Assembly (NCBI GenBank): GCA_038251315.1
Contig: JBBSBK010000091.1
Span: 1-15,566, forward strand
Length of the DNA: 15,566 nt
Direction of reading: 5' to 3'
Source: JBBKXP01 sp038251315
Lineage (GTDB): Bacteria; Pseudomonadota; Alphaproteobacteria; Rhodobacterales; Rhodobacteraceae
Shown here: piece after piece, positions 1 through 7,614 of the stretch
Position numbering within the stretch: the first letter of the stretch is position 1
How the letters are laid out: the number at the start of each line of letters is the position of its first letter
Program-made: the position numbers and the translations under genes
Notes under the pieces: model-generated
What the model saw: only the letters and a program-made list of their open reading frames with translations
Database searches by the model: none
Told to the model about the DNA's origin: nothing

Positions 1-612
1 CGCATCGGTAAAGATATAGACCAGCATGGTGCCCATGTCGGGGGCGATCATACCCGACCCCTTGGCGATGCCGGCGATCCGCACGATTTTGCCGCCGATG
101 GTCACGCTGGCCGCCGAACCCTTGGGAAAGGTGTCGGTGGTCATGATGGCGCGGGCGGCGGGTTCGATGGCGCCGGGCGACAAGGCATCGCGCAACCCGT
201 CAAGTGCGCCGATGATCCGGTCGTGCGGCAGGGGTTCACCAATGACGTCTGTGGACGACGTGAACACGCGGTTGGTGTCAAGCCGCAAGCTGGCGGCGAC
301 GGCGGCCGTTATCGCGTCAACCGACGCCACCCCCGCCTTGCCAGTAAAGGCGTTGGAATTGCCCGAGTTGACCAGAAACGCCGCCCGACCCTGTGCCAGA
401 CCGCCGTTCTTGGCCTGACAGTCCAGCACCGGGGCCGACCTTGTGGCAGACCGGGTGAAGACCCCGGCGACGGTCGACCCTTCCGTCAGTTCGGCCAGCA
501 TCAGATCGGTGCGCCCCGTATAGCGAACCCCGGCAGCGATTGCGGCGAAACGGACGCCGTCGATCACCGGAAGTGGCGGAAAACCCGCAGGGGCAAGAGG
601 CGACACGGTCAT
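1..612 (-). CDS. argJ: Bifunctional glutamate N-acetyltransferase / amino-acid acetyltransferase ArgJ, N-terminal part
   Basis: ArgJ moves the acetyl group from N-acetylornithine to glutamate in cyclic arginine biosynthesis; the bifunctional form can also use acetyl-CoA. The first 204 residues are present and the C-terminal half (family length about 400) lies beyond the left edge. Recognisable motifs are the NSGNSNAFTG segment, STDVIGEPLP near residues 120-129, and PDMGTML at 191-197. By family knowledge the proenzyme cuts itself just before the Thr of that last motif, here T195, which becomes the nucleophile of the beta chain. The ATG follows the stop codon of the parvulin gene directly (TAAATG read on this strand), so the two genes should be cotranscribed and translationally coupled. 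One oddity is that the usual STGVIG motif reads STDVIG here, putting Asp122 where the oxyanion-hole Gly is expected. The family assignment is secure; whether it is the bifunctional form is inferred. Confidence 0.93.
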   Translation of the reverse strand, partial: MTVSPLAPAGFPPLPVIDGVRFAAIAAGVRYTGRTDLMLAELTEGSTVAGVFTRSATRSAPVLDCQAKNGGLAQGRAAFLVNSGNSNAFTGKAGVASVDAITAAVAASLRLDTNRVFTSSTDVIGEPLPHDRIIGALDGLRDALSPGAIEPAARAIMTTDTFPKGSAASVTIGGKIVRIAGIAKGSGMIAPDMGTMLVYIFTDA

Positions 613-1458
613 TTACTGTTCCAGAAGGTCAAGGTTGGTCAGGAGCGCGGGATCGAACGCGCCTGCCTCGGGGCGGGTCACCTCGCCTGCGGTGGTCAGC
701 GCGTCCAGCCGGTCAACCAGCGCCTTGTTCTGGATTTCGCTGGTCAGCTGCTCGCGCATCTGGTCGATGGTCGGTGGCTCCTTGGCGCGGACCTCGTTCA
801 GTTTGACGAGGTGCCAGCCGAATTGGGTCTGCACCGGGGCCGAGACCAGACCGGCCTCCAGTTCCTTCACCGCCGCCTCGAATTCAGGGACCATCATGCC
901 ATCGCTGAACCAGCCCAGATTGCCGCCATTGGCGGCCGACCCGTCCGATGACAGTTCTGTGGCGACTGCGGCAAAGTCCTCGCCTGCATCAATGCGCGCC
1001 GCTGCCGCCAAAGCCTCGGCTTCGGTGGCGACCAGCAGATGGCTGGCGTTGTATTCCATCCCCGCCGGAAGGTCGGCGACAGCGGCAGCATAGGCGGCCT
1101 GCAGGGCGGTTTCATCCACAGGCTGCGTCATCATGTCATTGATGACCTCGCCCGCCAACAGGGCGCGACGTTCGATTTCCAGCGATACGGTGACGCGCTT
1201 TGGGTCGGCGTCCATCGTGTCGGCCAAAAGCTGCTGCTGGACCATCTGGTCGAGGATGCCGTCGAACAGCACCTGCGGGTCGAGCGACTGGTACTGCTCG
1301 GGCAGGCGGGCGCGGGTGAGGATCATCTGAGCAAGCGTGATGTCGGTCCCGTTGACGGTGGCGACGACGGTCTCAGCGGTTTCACCTTCGGCCAGTGCGG
1401 CGGTGGCAATCAGCGCGGACATGGCCACGGAGGCCACAAATGTTGCATGTTTCAGCAT
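613..1458 (-). CDS. Periplasmic parvulin-type peptidyl-prolyl cis-trans isomerase (PpiC/SurA-like)
   Basis: This 281-residue exported folding factor is predicted to isomerise X-Pro bonds in periplasmic or outer-membrane proteins. Residues 1-23 form a Sec signal peptide (a Lys, a hydrophobic core, then ATAALA before EGE). A SurA-like helical N-terminal region follows. The rotamase (parvulin) domain covers about 134-225, with the hallmarks NASHLLV (137-143), GGNLGWF (178-184) and FGWHLVKL (213-220). The frame is open further upstream to 1587, but the start at 1458 is preferred because the signal peptide begins there and AAGGGA lies 8 bases before the ATG. It is divergent from secA and directly upstream of argJ. 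The position next to secA fits a role in folding freshly exported proteins, which is inference. No strong promoter was found on this strand. A perfect hairpin sits in its leader. Confidence 0.9.
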   Translation of the reverse strand: MLKHATFVASVAMSALIATAALAEGETAETVVATVNGTDITLAQMILTRARLPEQYQSLDPQVLFDGILDQMVQQQLLADTMDADPKRVTVSLEIERRALLAGEVINDMMTQPVDETALQAAYAAAVADLPAGMEYNASHLLVATEAEALAAAARIDAGEDFAAVATELSSDGSAANGGNLGWFSDGMMVPEFEAAVKELEAGLVSAPVQTQFGWHLVKLNEVRAKEPPTIDQMREQLTSEIQNKALVDRLDALTTAGEVTRPEAGAFDPALLTNLDLLEQ

Positions 1459-1476
1459 AAAACGATCCCTTGATAG

Positions 1477-1494
1477 GTCGCGCGGGGGCGCGAC
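1477..1494. repeat. Perfect inverted repeat in the leader of the parvulin gene
   Basis: GTCGCGC and GCGCGAC form a perfect 7-base stem around a GGGG loop (CCCC in the parvulin mRNA). The repeat lies 19 bases upstream of the parvulin start codon, just before its ribosome binding site, and also just upstream of the candidate secA -35. It could be an mRNA hairpin or an operator between the divergent genes. GC-rich DNA makes such stems fairly common by chance. Confidence 0.4.
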
Positions 1495-1495
1495 G

Positions 1496-1523
1496 TTGAC
1501 ACGGCATAACCCGCCCCTTACAT
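1496..1523 (+). promoter_or_regulatory. Candidate secA promoter
   Basis: A perfect -35 hexamer TTGACA (1496-1501) is followed after 16 bases by TTACAT (1518-1523), which matches only three of six consensus -10 bases. The predicted transcript would carry a leader of about 110 bases before the secA ATG. The call rests mainly on the perfect -35 and the location in the divergent gap. Confidence 0.35.
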
Positions 1524-1618
1524 GCCACGTCAGGCTCCGAGGGGGCATACTTGGCGCCCTTTTAGGGTGCAGGCGCGATGCCTTCAAGCAACCTCCTCAC
1601 ACATCGTCGTCAGAAAGT

Positions 1619-1630
1619 CCCCGAACGGGG
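1619..1630 (+). other. Small perfect hairpin just before the secA ribosome binding site
   Basis: CCCCGAACGGGG folds as a CCCC/GGGG stem closed by GAAC. It ends three bases before the secA Shine-Dalgarno sequence GGAG (1634-1637), and the ATG is at 1643. A hairpin this close could affect ribosome loading on secA. I see no SecM-like arrest peptide upstream, so autoregulation of the E. coli kind is not indicated. Confidence 0.35.
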
Positions 1631-1642
1631 CGCGGAGAGAAA

Positions 1643-4354
1643 ATGCTGGGATTCGGAACGCTGGCCAAAAAGGTGTTTGGCACACCCAATGACCGCAAGA
1701 TCAAGGCAACGCTGCCGTTGGTGGCGCAGGTCGTCGCGCTCGAACCCGAGTTTCAGAAACTGACCGACGACCAGATCAAGGCCAGGACCGAAGACCTCAA
1801 AAAACGGGCGATGGACGGCGAATCGCTTGACGCCCTGCTGCCCGAGGCGTTCGCGAATTGCCGCGAGGCGGCGCGGCGTGCGCTGGGCCTGCATGCGTTC
1901 GAGGTACAATTGATGGGCGGCATTTTCCTGCATCAGGGCAATATCTCGGAAATGAAGACAGGCGAGGGCAAGACCCTTGTCGCCACCTTTCCGGCCTACC
2001 TTAACGCGCTGACCGACAAGGGCGTGCATATCGTCACCGTCAACGATTACCTCGCGCGGCGCGATGCGGCCTGGATGGCCAAGGTTTTCGGCGCGCTGGG
2101 CCTGACCACCGGCGTCGTTTACCCGCAACAGCCCGAGGCCGAGAAGAAGCAGGCTTACCTCGCCGATATTACCTATGCCACGAACAACGAACTTGGGTTC
2201 GATTACCTGCGCGACAACATGAAATCAGAGCTGTCGCAGATGAATCAGCGCGGGCACAACTATGCCATCGTCGATGAGGTCGATTCGATTCTGGTGGACG
2301 AGGCGCGCACGCCGCTGATCATTTCAGGCCCAGCGCAGGATCGGTCGGAATTGTACATCACCATCGACCGGCTGATCCCGGAACTGACGGACGACCATTT
2401 TTCACTCGACGAGAAAACCCGCAACGTCACCTTTACCGATGAAGGCAACGAGTTTCTGGAAACCCGGTTGGTGACGGCAGGCATCCTGCCCGAGGATCAA
2501 AGCCTGTATGACCCCGAAAGCACGACCATCGTGCATCACATCAATCAGGGTCTGCGGGCGCACAAACTGTTCCACAAGGACAAGGAATACATCGTTCGCA
2601 ATGACGAGGTCATGCTGATCGACGAATTCACCGGCCGGATGATGACCGGGCGGCGGCTGTCGGACGGTCTGCATCAGGCGATCGAGGCCAAGGAAGGCGT
2701 CAAGATCATGCCGGAAAACGTCACGCTGGCCAGCGTCACGTTCCAGAATTATTTCCGGCTCTACGACAAACTTGCCGGAATGACCGGCACCGCACTGACC
2801 GAAGCCGATGAATTTGCCGAGATCTACGGCCTTGGGGTGATCGAGGTGCCCACCAACCGGCCCATCGCGCGCGCAGACGAACACGATCAGGTCTATCGCA
2901 CGGGCCGCGAAAAGTTCGAGGGCGTCGTCAAGGCGATCAAGGAGGCGAACGGCAAGGGCACGCCGATTCTTGTCGGCACCACGTCGATCGACAAATCCGA
3001 ATTCCTGAGCGAGCTGCTCAAGACTGAAGGCATCCCGCACAACGTCCTGAACGCCCGCCTGCATGAACAAGAGGCGCAGATCATCGCCGATGCGGGCAAG
3101 CTCGGCGCGGTGACGATCGCCACCAACATGGCCGGGCGCGGCACCGACATCAAACTGGGCGGCAACATTGAATTCAAGATCCTCGAAGCAATCACGGCCC
3201 AACCCGACGGCGATCACGAGGCTATCCGCGCCCAAATCGAGGCTGAACATGCCGAAGCCGAACAGGCGGTCAAGGACGCGGGCGGGCTGTTCGTGCTGGC
3301 GACCGAGCGGCACGAAAGCCGACGGATCGACAACCAGTTGCGCGGACGGTCCGGGCGGCAGGGCGATCCGGGGCGGTCAAGCTTCTTCCTCAGCCTTGAA
3401 GATGACCTGATGCGGATTTTCGGGTCGGAACGACTCGACAAGGTGTTGTCGTCGCTCGGGATGAAAGACGGCGAGGCGATCGTCCATCCTTGGGTCAACA
3501 AATCGCTGGAACGCGCGCAGGCCAAGGTCGAAGGCCGCAACTTTGACATCCGCAAGCAGTTGCTGAAATTCGACGACGTGATGAACGACCAGCGCAAGGT
3601 CATCTTTTCGCAACGCCGCGAGATCATGGAGGCGCGGGATCTGTCGGAAATCGTGCAGGACATGCGCCATCAGGTGATCGAGGATCTGGTCAATGAGCAT
3701 CTGCCGCCGCGCAGCTATGCCGACCAATGGGATGGTCAGGGCCTGTATGTCGATGCCATCGCCAAGCTGGGGATCGACCTGCCGGTGATGAAATGGGCCG
3801 AAGAAGAAGGTGTCGATCAGGAAGAGATCATTGCCCGCCTTGAAAAGAATACGGACGAACTGATGGCCGAAAAGACCGCCAGTTTCGGCGACGACACGAT
3901 GCGTTCGGTGGAAAAGCAGATTTTGCTGCAGGCGATCGACGGCAAGTGGCGCGAACATCTGCTAACCTTGGAACACCTGCGGTCGGTCGTCGGGTTCCGG
4001 GGCTATGCGCAGCGCGATCCGCTGAACGAATACAAGACGGAAAGCTTTCAGCTGTTCGAGGCGCTGCTGGACGGGCTGCGCACCGAAGTAACGCAGAAAC
4101 TGTCGCAGATCCGGCCGATGACGCAGGACGAACAGCAGGCGATGTTGGCGCAGATTGTCGAACAGCAGAAAAAGATGCAGCAGACCGCCCCGGCTTCTGG
4201 GCCAGCACTTGCGGCCGCAGTCCCGGCTACGGGCGTGGCGCTGGCGGGCTTTGACGAGGCCGATCCGACGACCTGGGGTGATCCGGGGCGCAATGACCCC
4301 TGCCCCTGCGGATCGGGCAACAAGTTCAAGCATTGCCACGGCAAATTCGCCTGA
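1643..4354 (+). CDS. secA: Preprotein translocase ATPase SecA
   Basis: SecA is the motor ATPase that drives unfolded preproteins through SecYEG at the inner membrane. The 903-residue length is normal for the proteobacterial family. Visible motifs are Walker A in MKTGEGKT (104-111), the DEVD Walker B motif at 211-214 followed by EARTPLIISG, the helicase motif NMAGRGTD (495-502) and the downstream GRSGRQGDPG. The C-terminal tail carries the zinc-binding CxCx8CH pattern (C887, C889, C898, H899), which by family knowledge binds SecB and phospholipids. The start at 1643 gives the canonical MLGFGTLAKKVFG N-terminus and has GGAG five bases upstream; the open frame back to 1337 is not used. It is divergent from the parvulin gene. 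The gene after it (4458) is on the same strand with a 103-base gap and no convincing terminator, so some cotranscription is possible. Confidence 0.98.
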   Translation: MLGFGTLAKKVFGTPNDRKIKATLPLVAQVVALEPEFQKLTDDQIKARTEDLKKRAMDGESLDALLPEAFANCREAARRALGLHAFEVQLMGGIFLHQGNISEMKTGEGKTLVATFPAYLNALTDKGVHIVTVNDYLARRDAAWMAKVFGALGLTTGVVYPQQPEAEKKQAYLADITYATNNELGFDYLRDNMKSELSQMNQRGHNYAIVDEVDSILVDEARTPLIISGPAQDRSELYITIDRLIPELTDDHFSLDEKTRNVTFTDEGNEFLETRLVTAGILPEDQSLYDPESTTIVHHINQGLRAHKLFHKDKEYIVRNDEVMLIDEFTGRMMTGRRLSDGLHQAIEAKEGVKIMPENVTLASVTFQNYFRLYDKLAGMTGTALTEADEFAEIYGLGVIEVPTNRPIARADEHDQVYRTGREKFEGVVKAIKEANGKGTPILVGTTSIDKSEFLSELLKTEGIPHNVLNARLHEQEAQIIADAGKLGAVTIATNMAGRGTDIKLGGNIEFKILEAITAQPDGDHEAIRAQIEAEHAEAEQAVKDAGGLFVLATERHESRRIDNQLRGRSGRQGDPGRSSFFLSLEDDLMRIFGSERLDKVLSSLGMKDGEAIVHPWVNKSLERAQAKVEGRNFDIRKQLLKFDDVMNDQRKVIFSQRREIMEARDLSEIVQDMRHQVIEDLVNEHLPPRSYADQWDGQGLYVDAIAKLGIDLPVMKWAEEEGVDQEEIIARLEKNTDELMAEKTASFGDDTMRSVEKQILLQAIDGKWREHLLTLEHLRSVVGFRGYAQRDPLNEYKTESFQLFEALLDGLRTEVTQKLSQIRPMTQDEQQAMLAQIVEQQKKMQQTAPASGPALAAAVPATGVALAGFDEADPTTWGDPGRNDPCPCGSGNKFKHCHGKFA

Positions 4355-4457
4355 TCCTGCCGCAATTCGGCCCTGAAAGAACCTGACCCCGGTCCTGTTT
4401 CGGACACCTTGGGGGGGCAGATTGTTTCCAAATCCGTGATGGAGAAGGAGACGTTCG

Positions 4458-5501
4458 ATGTCCCAGGTGAAAAAGTTGATGATGGCAGGCGGCACGTTTT
4501 CCGTGGCGCTGGGCATCGGTTTCGCGATGCAGAACGGCGATGCGCTGGCCGCCCGGTTCGCAGCTGACGCCGCTGTCGTCAGCGAAATCGCACCGCCCCT
4601 GGCCGAGCCTATGGCCGTGGTTGCTGCGGCTTTTGCAGATGACCCAACCTCTGATCCGGCGATGTCCGCCCCGATGACCGAATCGCTGAGCGCGGCCATC
4701 GCGATCCCGGCCCCGATGTTGAAACCGACCACGCCCGCCGAACCGATCCGCCTTGCTGCGGTCGAGGCCGACGCGCCGATGACCGATGCGATGAAACCGG
4801 ACGCTGCGTTGCCCCCCGCCGATTGTCGGGCCGAAATGACGGCTGTGACCGCGCCTGCAGCCATGGTGACGCTTGATCTGTCGGCCCCCTGCAATGCATC
4901 AGCCACCTTCGTCATTCACCATCAGGGCATGATGATTTCGGCCCTGACCGATGCCGACGGCTTCGCCAGCGTCACAGTCCCGGCCCTTGCCAAAGAGGCC
5001 GTATTCATTGCCGCCTTCGACAATGGACAGGGCGCCGTGGCCGCCATCGCCGCCCCCGATGTCGACAACTTCGAACGCGCCGTGCTGCTGTGGCAGGGCG
5101 ACGCCGGGGTGAACATTCAGGCCTATGAAAATGGGGCCATCTTTGGCGCGCCGGGCAACGTTTCGGTCGCATCGCCGCGCGATGCGTCGGTCGCTGTGGC
5201 GGGTGACGGTGGGTTTCTGGTTCGTCTGGGCGCTACGGGCGCAGTCAACCCGCTGATGGCCGAGATCTATACCTATCCGGTCGGCGTCACCGCACGGGAT
5301 GGCAGCGTCGATCTGAACGTCGAGGCCGAGATCACCAGCGTCAATTGCGGCCGCGACATCGCGGCGCAAAGCATTCAGGTCGTGCCGGGGCAAGACCCCC
5401 GCGCGACCGACCTCACACTGACCATGCCCGCCTGCGACGGCGTTGGCGACTTCCTGGTCCTCAATAACATGTTCGAAGACATCAGGGTTGCTGCGCGCTG
5501 A
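4458..5501 (+). CDS. Uncharacterised membrane-anchored or secreted protein downstream of secA
   Basis: I do not recognise a family. The 347-residue protein starts with two lysines and a hydrophobic segment (about residues 8-24) that could be a signal anchor or, with the ALA at 29-31, a cleavable signal. Residues 45-120 are a low-complexity stretch rich in Ala, Pro and Met, resembling a periplasmic linker. Residues 121-347 look like a beta-rich extracytoplasmic domain with many short alternating hydrophobic strands. It holds exactly four cysteines (123, 145, 297, 326), which could form two disulfides. The start is supported by GGAG seven bases before the ATG. It follows secA and ends at an intrinsic terminator, so it may share the secA transcript. 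A link to protein export is inferred from position only. The name translocase may appear in automatic annotation, but nothing in the sequence resembles a translocase. Confidence 0.85.
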   Translation: MSQVKKLMMAGGTFSVALGIGFAMQNGDALAARFAADAAVVSEIAPPLAEPMAVVAAAFADDPTSDPAMSAPMTESLSAAIAIPAPMLKPTTPAEPIRLAAVEADAPMTDAMKPDAALPPADCRAEMTAVTAPAAMVTLDLSAPCNASATFVIHHQGMMISALTDADGFASVTVPALAKEAVFIAAFDNGQGAVAAIAAPDVDNFERAVLLWQGDAGVNIQAYENGAIFGAPGNVSVASPRDASVAVAGDGGFLVRLGATGAVNPLMAEIYTYPVGVTARDGSVDLNVEAEITSVNCGRDIAAQSIQVVPGQDPRATDLTLTMPACDGVGDFLVLNNMFEDIRVAAR

Positions 5502-5531
5502 CGTCCCCCTGAAAGATCAACATGCCGAAGG

Positions 5532-5556
5532 TGCGGCCCCATGCGGGCCGCATTTT
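5532..5556 (+). terminator. Intrinsic terminator after the secA-linked unknown gene
   Basis: TGCGGCCC (5532-5539) and GGGCCGCA (5545-5552) form a perfect 8-base GC-rich stem with a 5-base loop, followed by TTTT (5553-5556). It starts 30 bases after the stop codon at 5501. It also lies just past the end of the convergent radC, but on that strand the stem is not followed by a T run, so it would act there weakly if at all. Confidence 0.8.
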
Positions 5557-5560
5557 ACTG

Positions 5561-6325
5561 TCAGAGCAATCCCTGCGCCCGAAAGCTTAATTCCCGCGAC
5601 TTCCCGATGATCAGGTGATCGTGCAGGGTCAACCCCAGTGCCTGTGCGGCGGTGTCGATCTGTGCCGTCATCGCGATGTCGCTGTCCGACGGTGTCGGAT
5701 CGCCGGACGGGTGGTTGTGGACAAGGATCAGCGCCGAGGCATTCAGTTCCAGCGCCCGTTTGACCACCTCGCGCGGATAGACCGGCACGTGGTCGACGGT
5801 GCCCTTGGCCTGTTCCTCGTCCGCGATCAGGACGTTCTTGCGATCCAGATACAGGATGCGGAACTGTTCGGTTTCCCGGTGCGCCATCGTTGTGTGGCAA
5901 TAATCGAGCAGCGCATCCCAGCCTGACATGACGTGGCGCTGCATGACCTTGGCGCGGGCCATGCGCTGCGCTGCCGCCTCGACGATTTTCAACTCGACGA
6001 TCACCGCGTCGCCCACGCCGCTGACCTGCGCCAGTCGGGCCGGCGGGGCCGCGATGACGCGGTTAAAATCGCCAAAGGTGTCGATCAGAAGGCGGGCGAG
6101 CGGTTTGACGTCCTGGCGGGGAATGGCCCGAAACAGCACCAGTTCCAGCACCTCGTAATCGGGCATTGCCGCCGCCCCGCCGGCCATGAAGCGGTCACGC
6201 AGACGCTTGCGGTGATCGGCCAGATAAGACGGGGTTTTGCCGCCCGGCACGGCAGGCACGATCTGCACCTCGTCGTGATCAAGGAACGGCAGCGGGGCTT
6301 CGGCGAATGAGGGGCGCGGGGTCAT
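5561..6325 (-). CDS. radC: RadC family JAB/MPN metalloprotein
   Basis: This is a 254-residue RadC-type protein. A helix-hairpin-helix-like VSGVGDAV lies at 101-108. The C-terminal MPN domain has a complete JAMM metal site: E186 in YPREVV, then H203 and H205 in HNHPSGDPTPSDSD, with S213 and D216 at the expected spacing. The family is widespread; the historic link to DNA repair is weak and the substrate is unknown. The start at 6325 leaves the usual N-terminal region before the conserved HRKRLRDRF segment, but no good Shine-Dalgarno sequence precedes it. It lies 54 bases downstream of dnaJ on the same strand, with no obvious terminator between, so readthrough from the dnaKJ operon is likely. 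It converges with the gene ending at 5501. Confidence 0.93.
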   Translation of the reverse strand: MTPRPSFAEAPLPFLDHDEVQIVPAVPGGKTPSYLADHRKRLRDRFMAGGAAAMPDYEVLELVLFRAIPRQDVKPLARLLIDTFGDFNRVIAAPPARLAQVSGVGDAVIVELKIVEAAAQRMARAKVMQRHVMSGWDALLDYCHTTMAHRETEQFRILYLDRKNVLIADEEQAKGTVDHVPVYPREVVKRALELNASALILVHNHPSGDPTPSDSDIAMTAQIDTAAQALGLTLHDHLIIGKSRELSFRAQGLL

Positions 6326-6379
6326 GCGGAGGACGATGGCGCGAGTCGGTTAGCAAAGCATTAATCGAGACAGCGGCCC

Positions 6380-7522
6380 TCACCCTTTCATACTGTCCCA
6401 AAAGTTCTTCACCGCCGAAAAGAACCCTTCCGATTGCGGGTTGTTTTCCGCGCTCAGCTTGTCGAATTCGACCAGCAGTTCTTTCTGCTTGGTCGTCAGC
6501 TTGACCGGGGTTTCCACCGTAATTTCGATGAACATGTCCCCCGGACCGCCCGAGCGGAGCGCCGGCATTCCCTTGGCGCGCAGGCGCATCTGGCGTCCGG
6601 TTTGCGAGCCTTCGGGGATCTTGACGCGCGAACGCCCGCCGTCGATCGTTGGCACCTCGATGTCGCCCCCCATCGCGGCATCGACCATCGACACCGGGAC
6701 GCGGCAGAACAGATTGTTGGCTTCGCGCTGGAACAAGGCGTGTTCCTGCACCTCGATAAAGATATACAGATCGCCCATGGGGCCGCCGCGCATACCCGCC
6801 TCGCCCTCGCCTGCGAGCCTGATTCGCGTGCCGGTTTCGACCCCGGCGGGAATGTTCACCGACAGGCTGCGGTCCTTCTGGACGCGGCCTTGCCCCGCGC
6901 AGGTCTTGCAGGGATTCTTGATCGTCTGACCCAGCCCGTTGCAGGTCGGGCAGGTGCGTTCGACGGTGAAAAAGCCCTGTTGGGCGCGCACTTTGCCCAT
7001 GCCGGAACAGGTCGGACAGGTCTGCGGTTCGCTGCCACCTTCGGCACCTGTGCCCTTGCAGGATGTGCAGGCGACGGCGGTCGGCACGTTGATCGTCTTT
7101 TGCAGGCCGTTGAACGCATCCTCAAGAACGATGCGCAAGTTGTAACGCAGGTCGTTACCGCGCGATGCACGGGTGCGCCCGCCAGCGGCGCCCTGACGGC
7201 CCCCCATGAAATCGCCGAACAGGTCGTCGAACACGTCCGAAAAGCTGGACGCGAAATCGCCCTGACCAGCGGAACCGGGACGCGCACCCATTCCGCCCTC
7301 GAACGCGGCGTGACCATAACGGTCATAGGCGGCCTTTTTGTTGGCGTCCTTCAGGACTTCGTAAGCCTCGTTGGCTTCCTTGAACTGTTCCTCGGCCTTG
7401 GGGTTGCTGGCGTTGCGGTCGGGGTGAAGATCCTTGGCCTTCTGGCGATAGGCCTTTTTGATCTCGTCGGCATTCGCGCCTTTCGAAATCCCAAGCGTTT
7501 CGTAGTAATCACGTTTGGCCAT
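6380..7522 (-). CDS. dnaJ: Chaperone DnaJ (Hsp40)
   Basis: This is a full-length type I Hsp40 of 380 residues. It delivers substrates to DnaK and stimulates its ATPase in the cytoplasm. The J domain occupies about 1-70 with HPD at 33-35. A Gly/Phe-rich region follows (about 72-120), then four complete zinc-binding CxxCxGxG repeats starting at C152, C169, C191 and C205, then the two beta-sandwich substrate-binding domains and the C-terminal dimerisation tail. The Shine-Dalgarno sequence GGGGGAAA lies about 8 bases before the ATG. It is 92 bases downstream of dnaK, and that gap holds a perfect hairpin and a 9-base direct repeat that may tune its expression. radC follows. Nothing appears to be missing. 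Confidence 0.98.
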   Translation of the reverse strand: MAKRDYYETLGISKGANADEIKKAYRQKAKDLHPDRNASNPKAEEQFKEANEAYEVLKDANKKAAYDRYGHAAFEGGMGARPGSAGQGDFASSFSDVFDDLFGDFMGGRQGAAGGRTRASRGNDLRYNLRIVLEDAFNGLQKTINVPTAVACTSCKGTGAEGGSEPQTCPTCSGMGKVRAQQGFFTVERTCPTCNGLGQTIKNPCKTCAGQGRVQKDRSLSVNIPAGVETGTRIRLAGEGEAGMRGGPMGDLYIFIEVQEHALFQREANNLFCRVPVSMVDAAMGGDIEVPTIDGGRSRVKIPEGSQTGRQMRLRAKGMPALRSGGPGDMFIEITVETPVKLTTKQKELLVEFDKLSAENNPQSEGFFSAVKNFWDSMKG

Positions 7523-7542
7523 GCGTCGGTTTCCCCCGGAAC

Positions 7543-7566
7543 TGGAAAGACTGGGAATGGAAAGAC
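7543..7566 (-). repeat. Pair of 9-base direct repeats in the dnaJ leader
   Basis: TGGAAAGAC occurs at 7543-7551 and again at 7558-7566, a 15-base period. In the mRNA (minus strand) each reads GTCTTTCCA. The TTTCC core of each copy can pair with the GGAAA in the dnaJ Shine-Dalgarno sequence GGGGGAAA. Pairing is inferred by eye and not folded. Confidence 0.4.
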
Positions 7567-7587
7567 CGGCCTGTGGTGTCAGGCCGG
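7559..7587 (-). terminator. dnaK-dnaJ intercistronic hairpin, terminator- or attenuator-like
   Basis: CCGGCCTG (7566-7573) and CAGGCCGG (7580-7587) form a perfect 8-base stem with a 6-base loop, starting 27 bases after the dnaK stop codon. On the transcribed minus strand the stem is followed by TCTTTCC, a poor T run, which suggests partial termination or a 3' stabilising hairpin rather than a full stop. Confidence 0.6.
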
Positions 7588-7614
7588 CCCGTCCTTGTCG
7601 TTAATCAGGCGTGA

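Noticed and set aside
1459..1587. N-terminal extension of the parvulin frame
   Set aside because: It would bury the signal peptide that begins at 1458 and lacks a supporting ribosome binding site.
1337..1642. N-terminal extension of the secA frame by 102 residues
   Set aside because: It would overlap the parvulin gene and its signal peptide. The canonical SecA N-terminus and ribosome binding site are at 1643.
2402..3313. Long minus-strand open frame of 303 residues inside secA
   Set aside because: It lies entirely opposite secA, which is a certain gene. GC-rich DNA with strong third-position bias produces such mirror frames, and the product resembles no protein family.
4355..4457. Terminator between secA and the unknown gene
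   Set aside because: Only imperfect, bulged pairing (CCCCGGTCC with GGACACCTTGGGG) is present and no T run follows.
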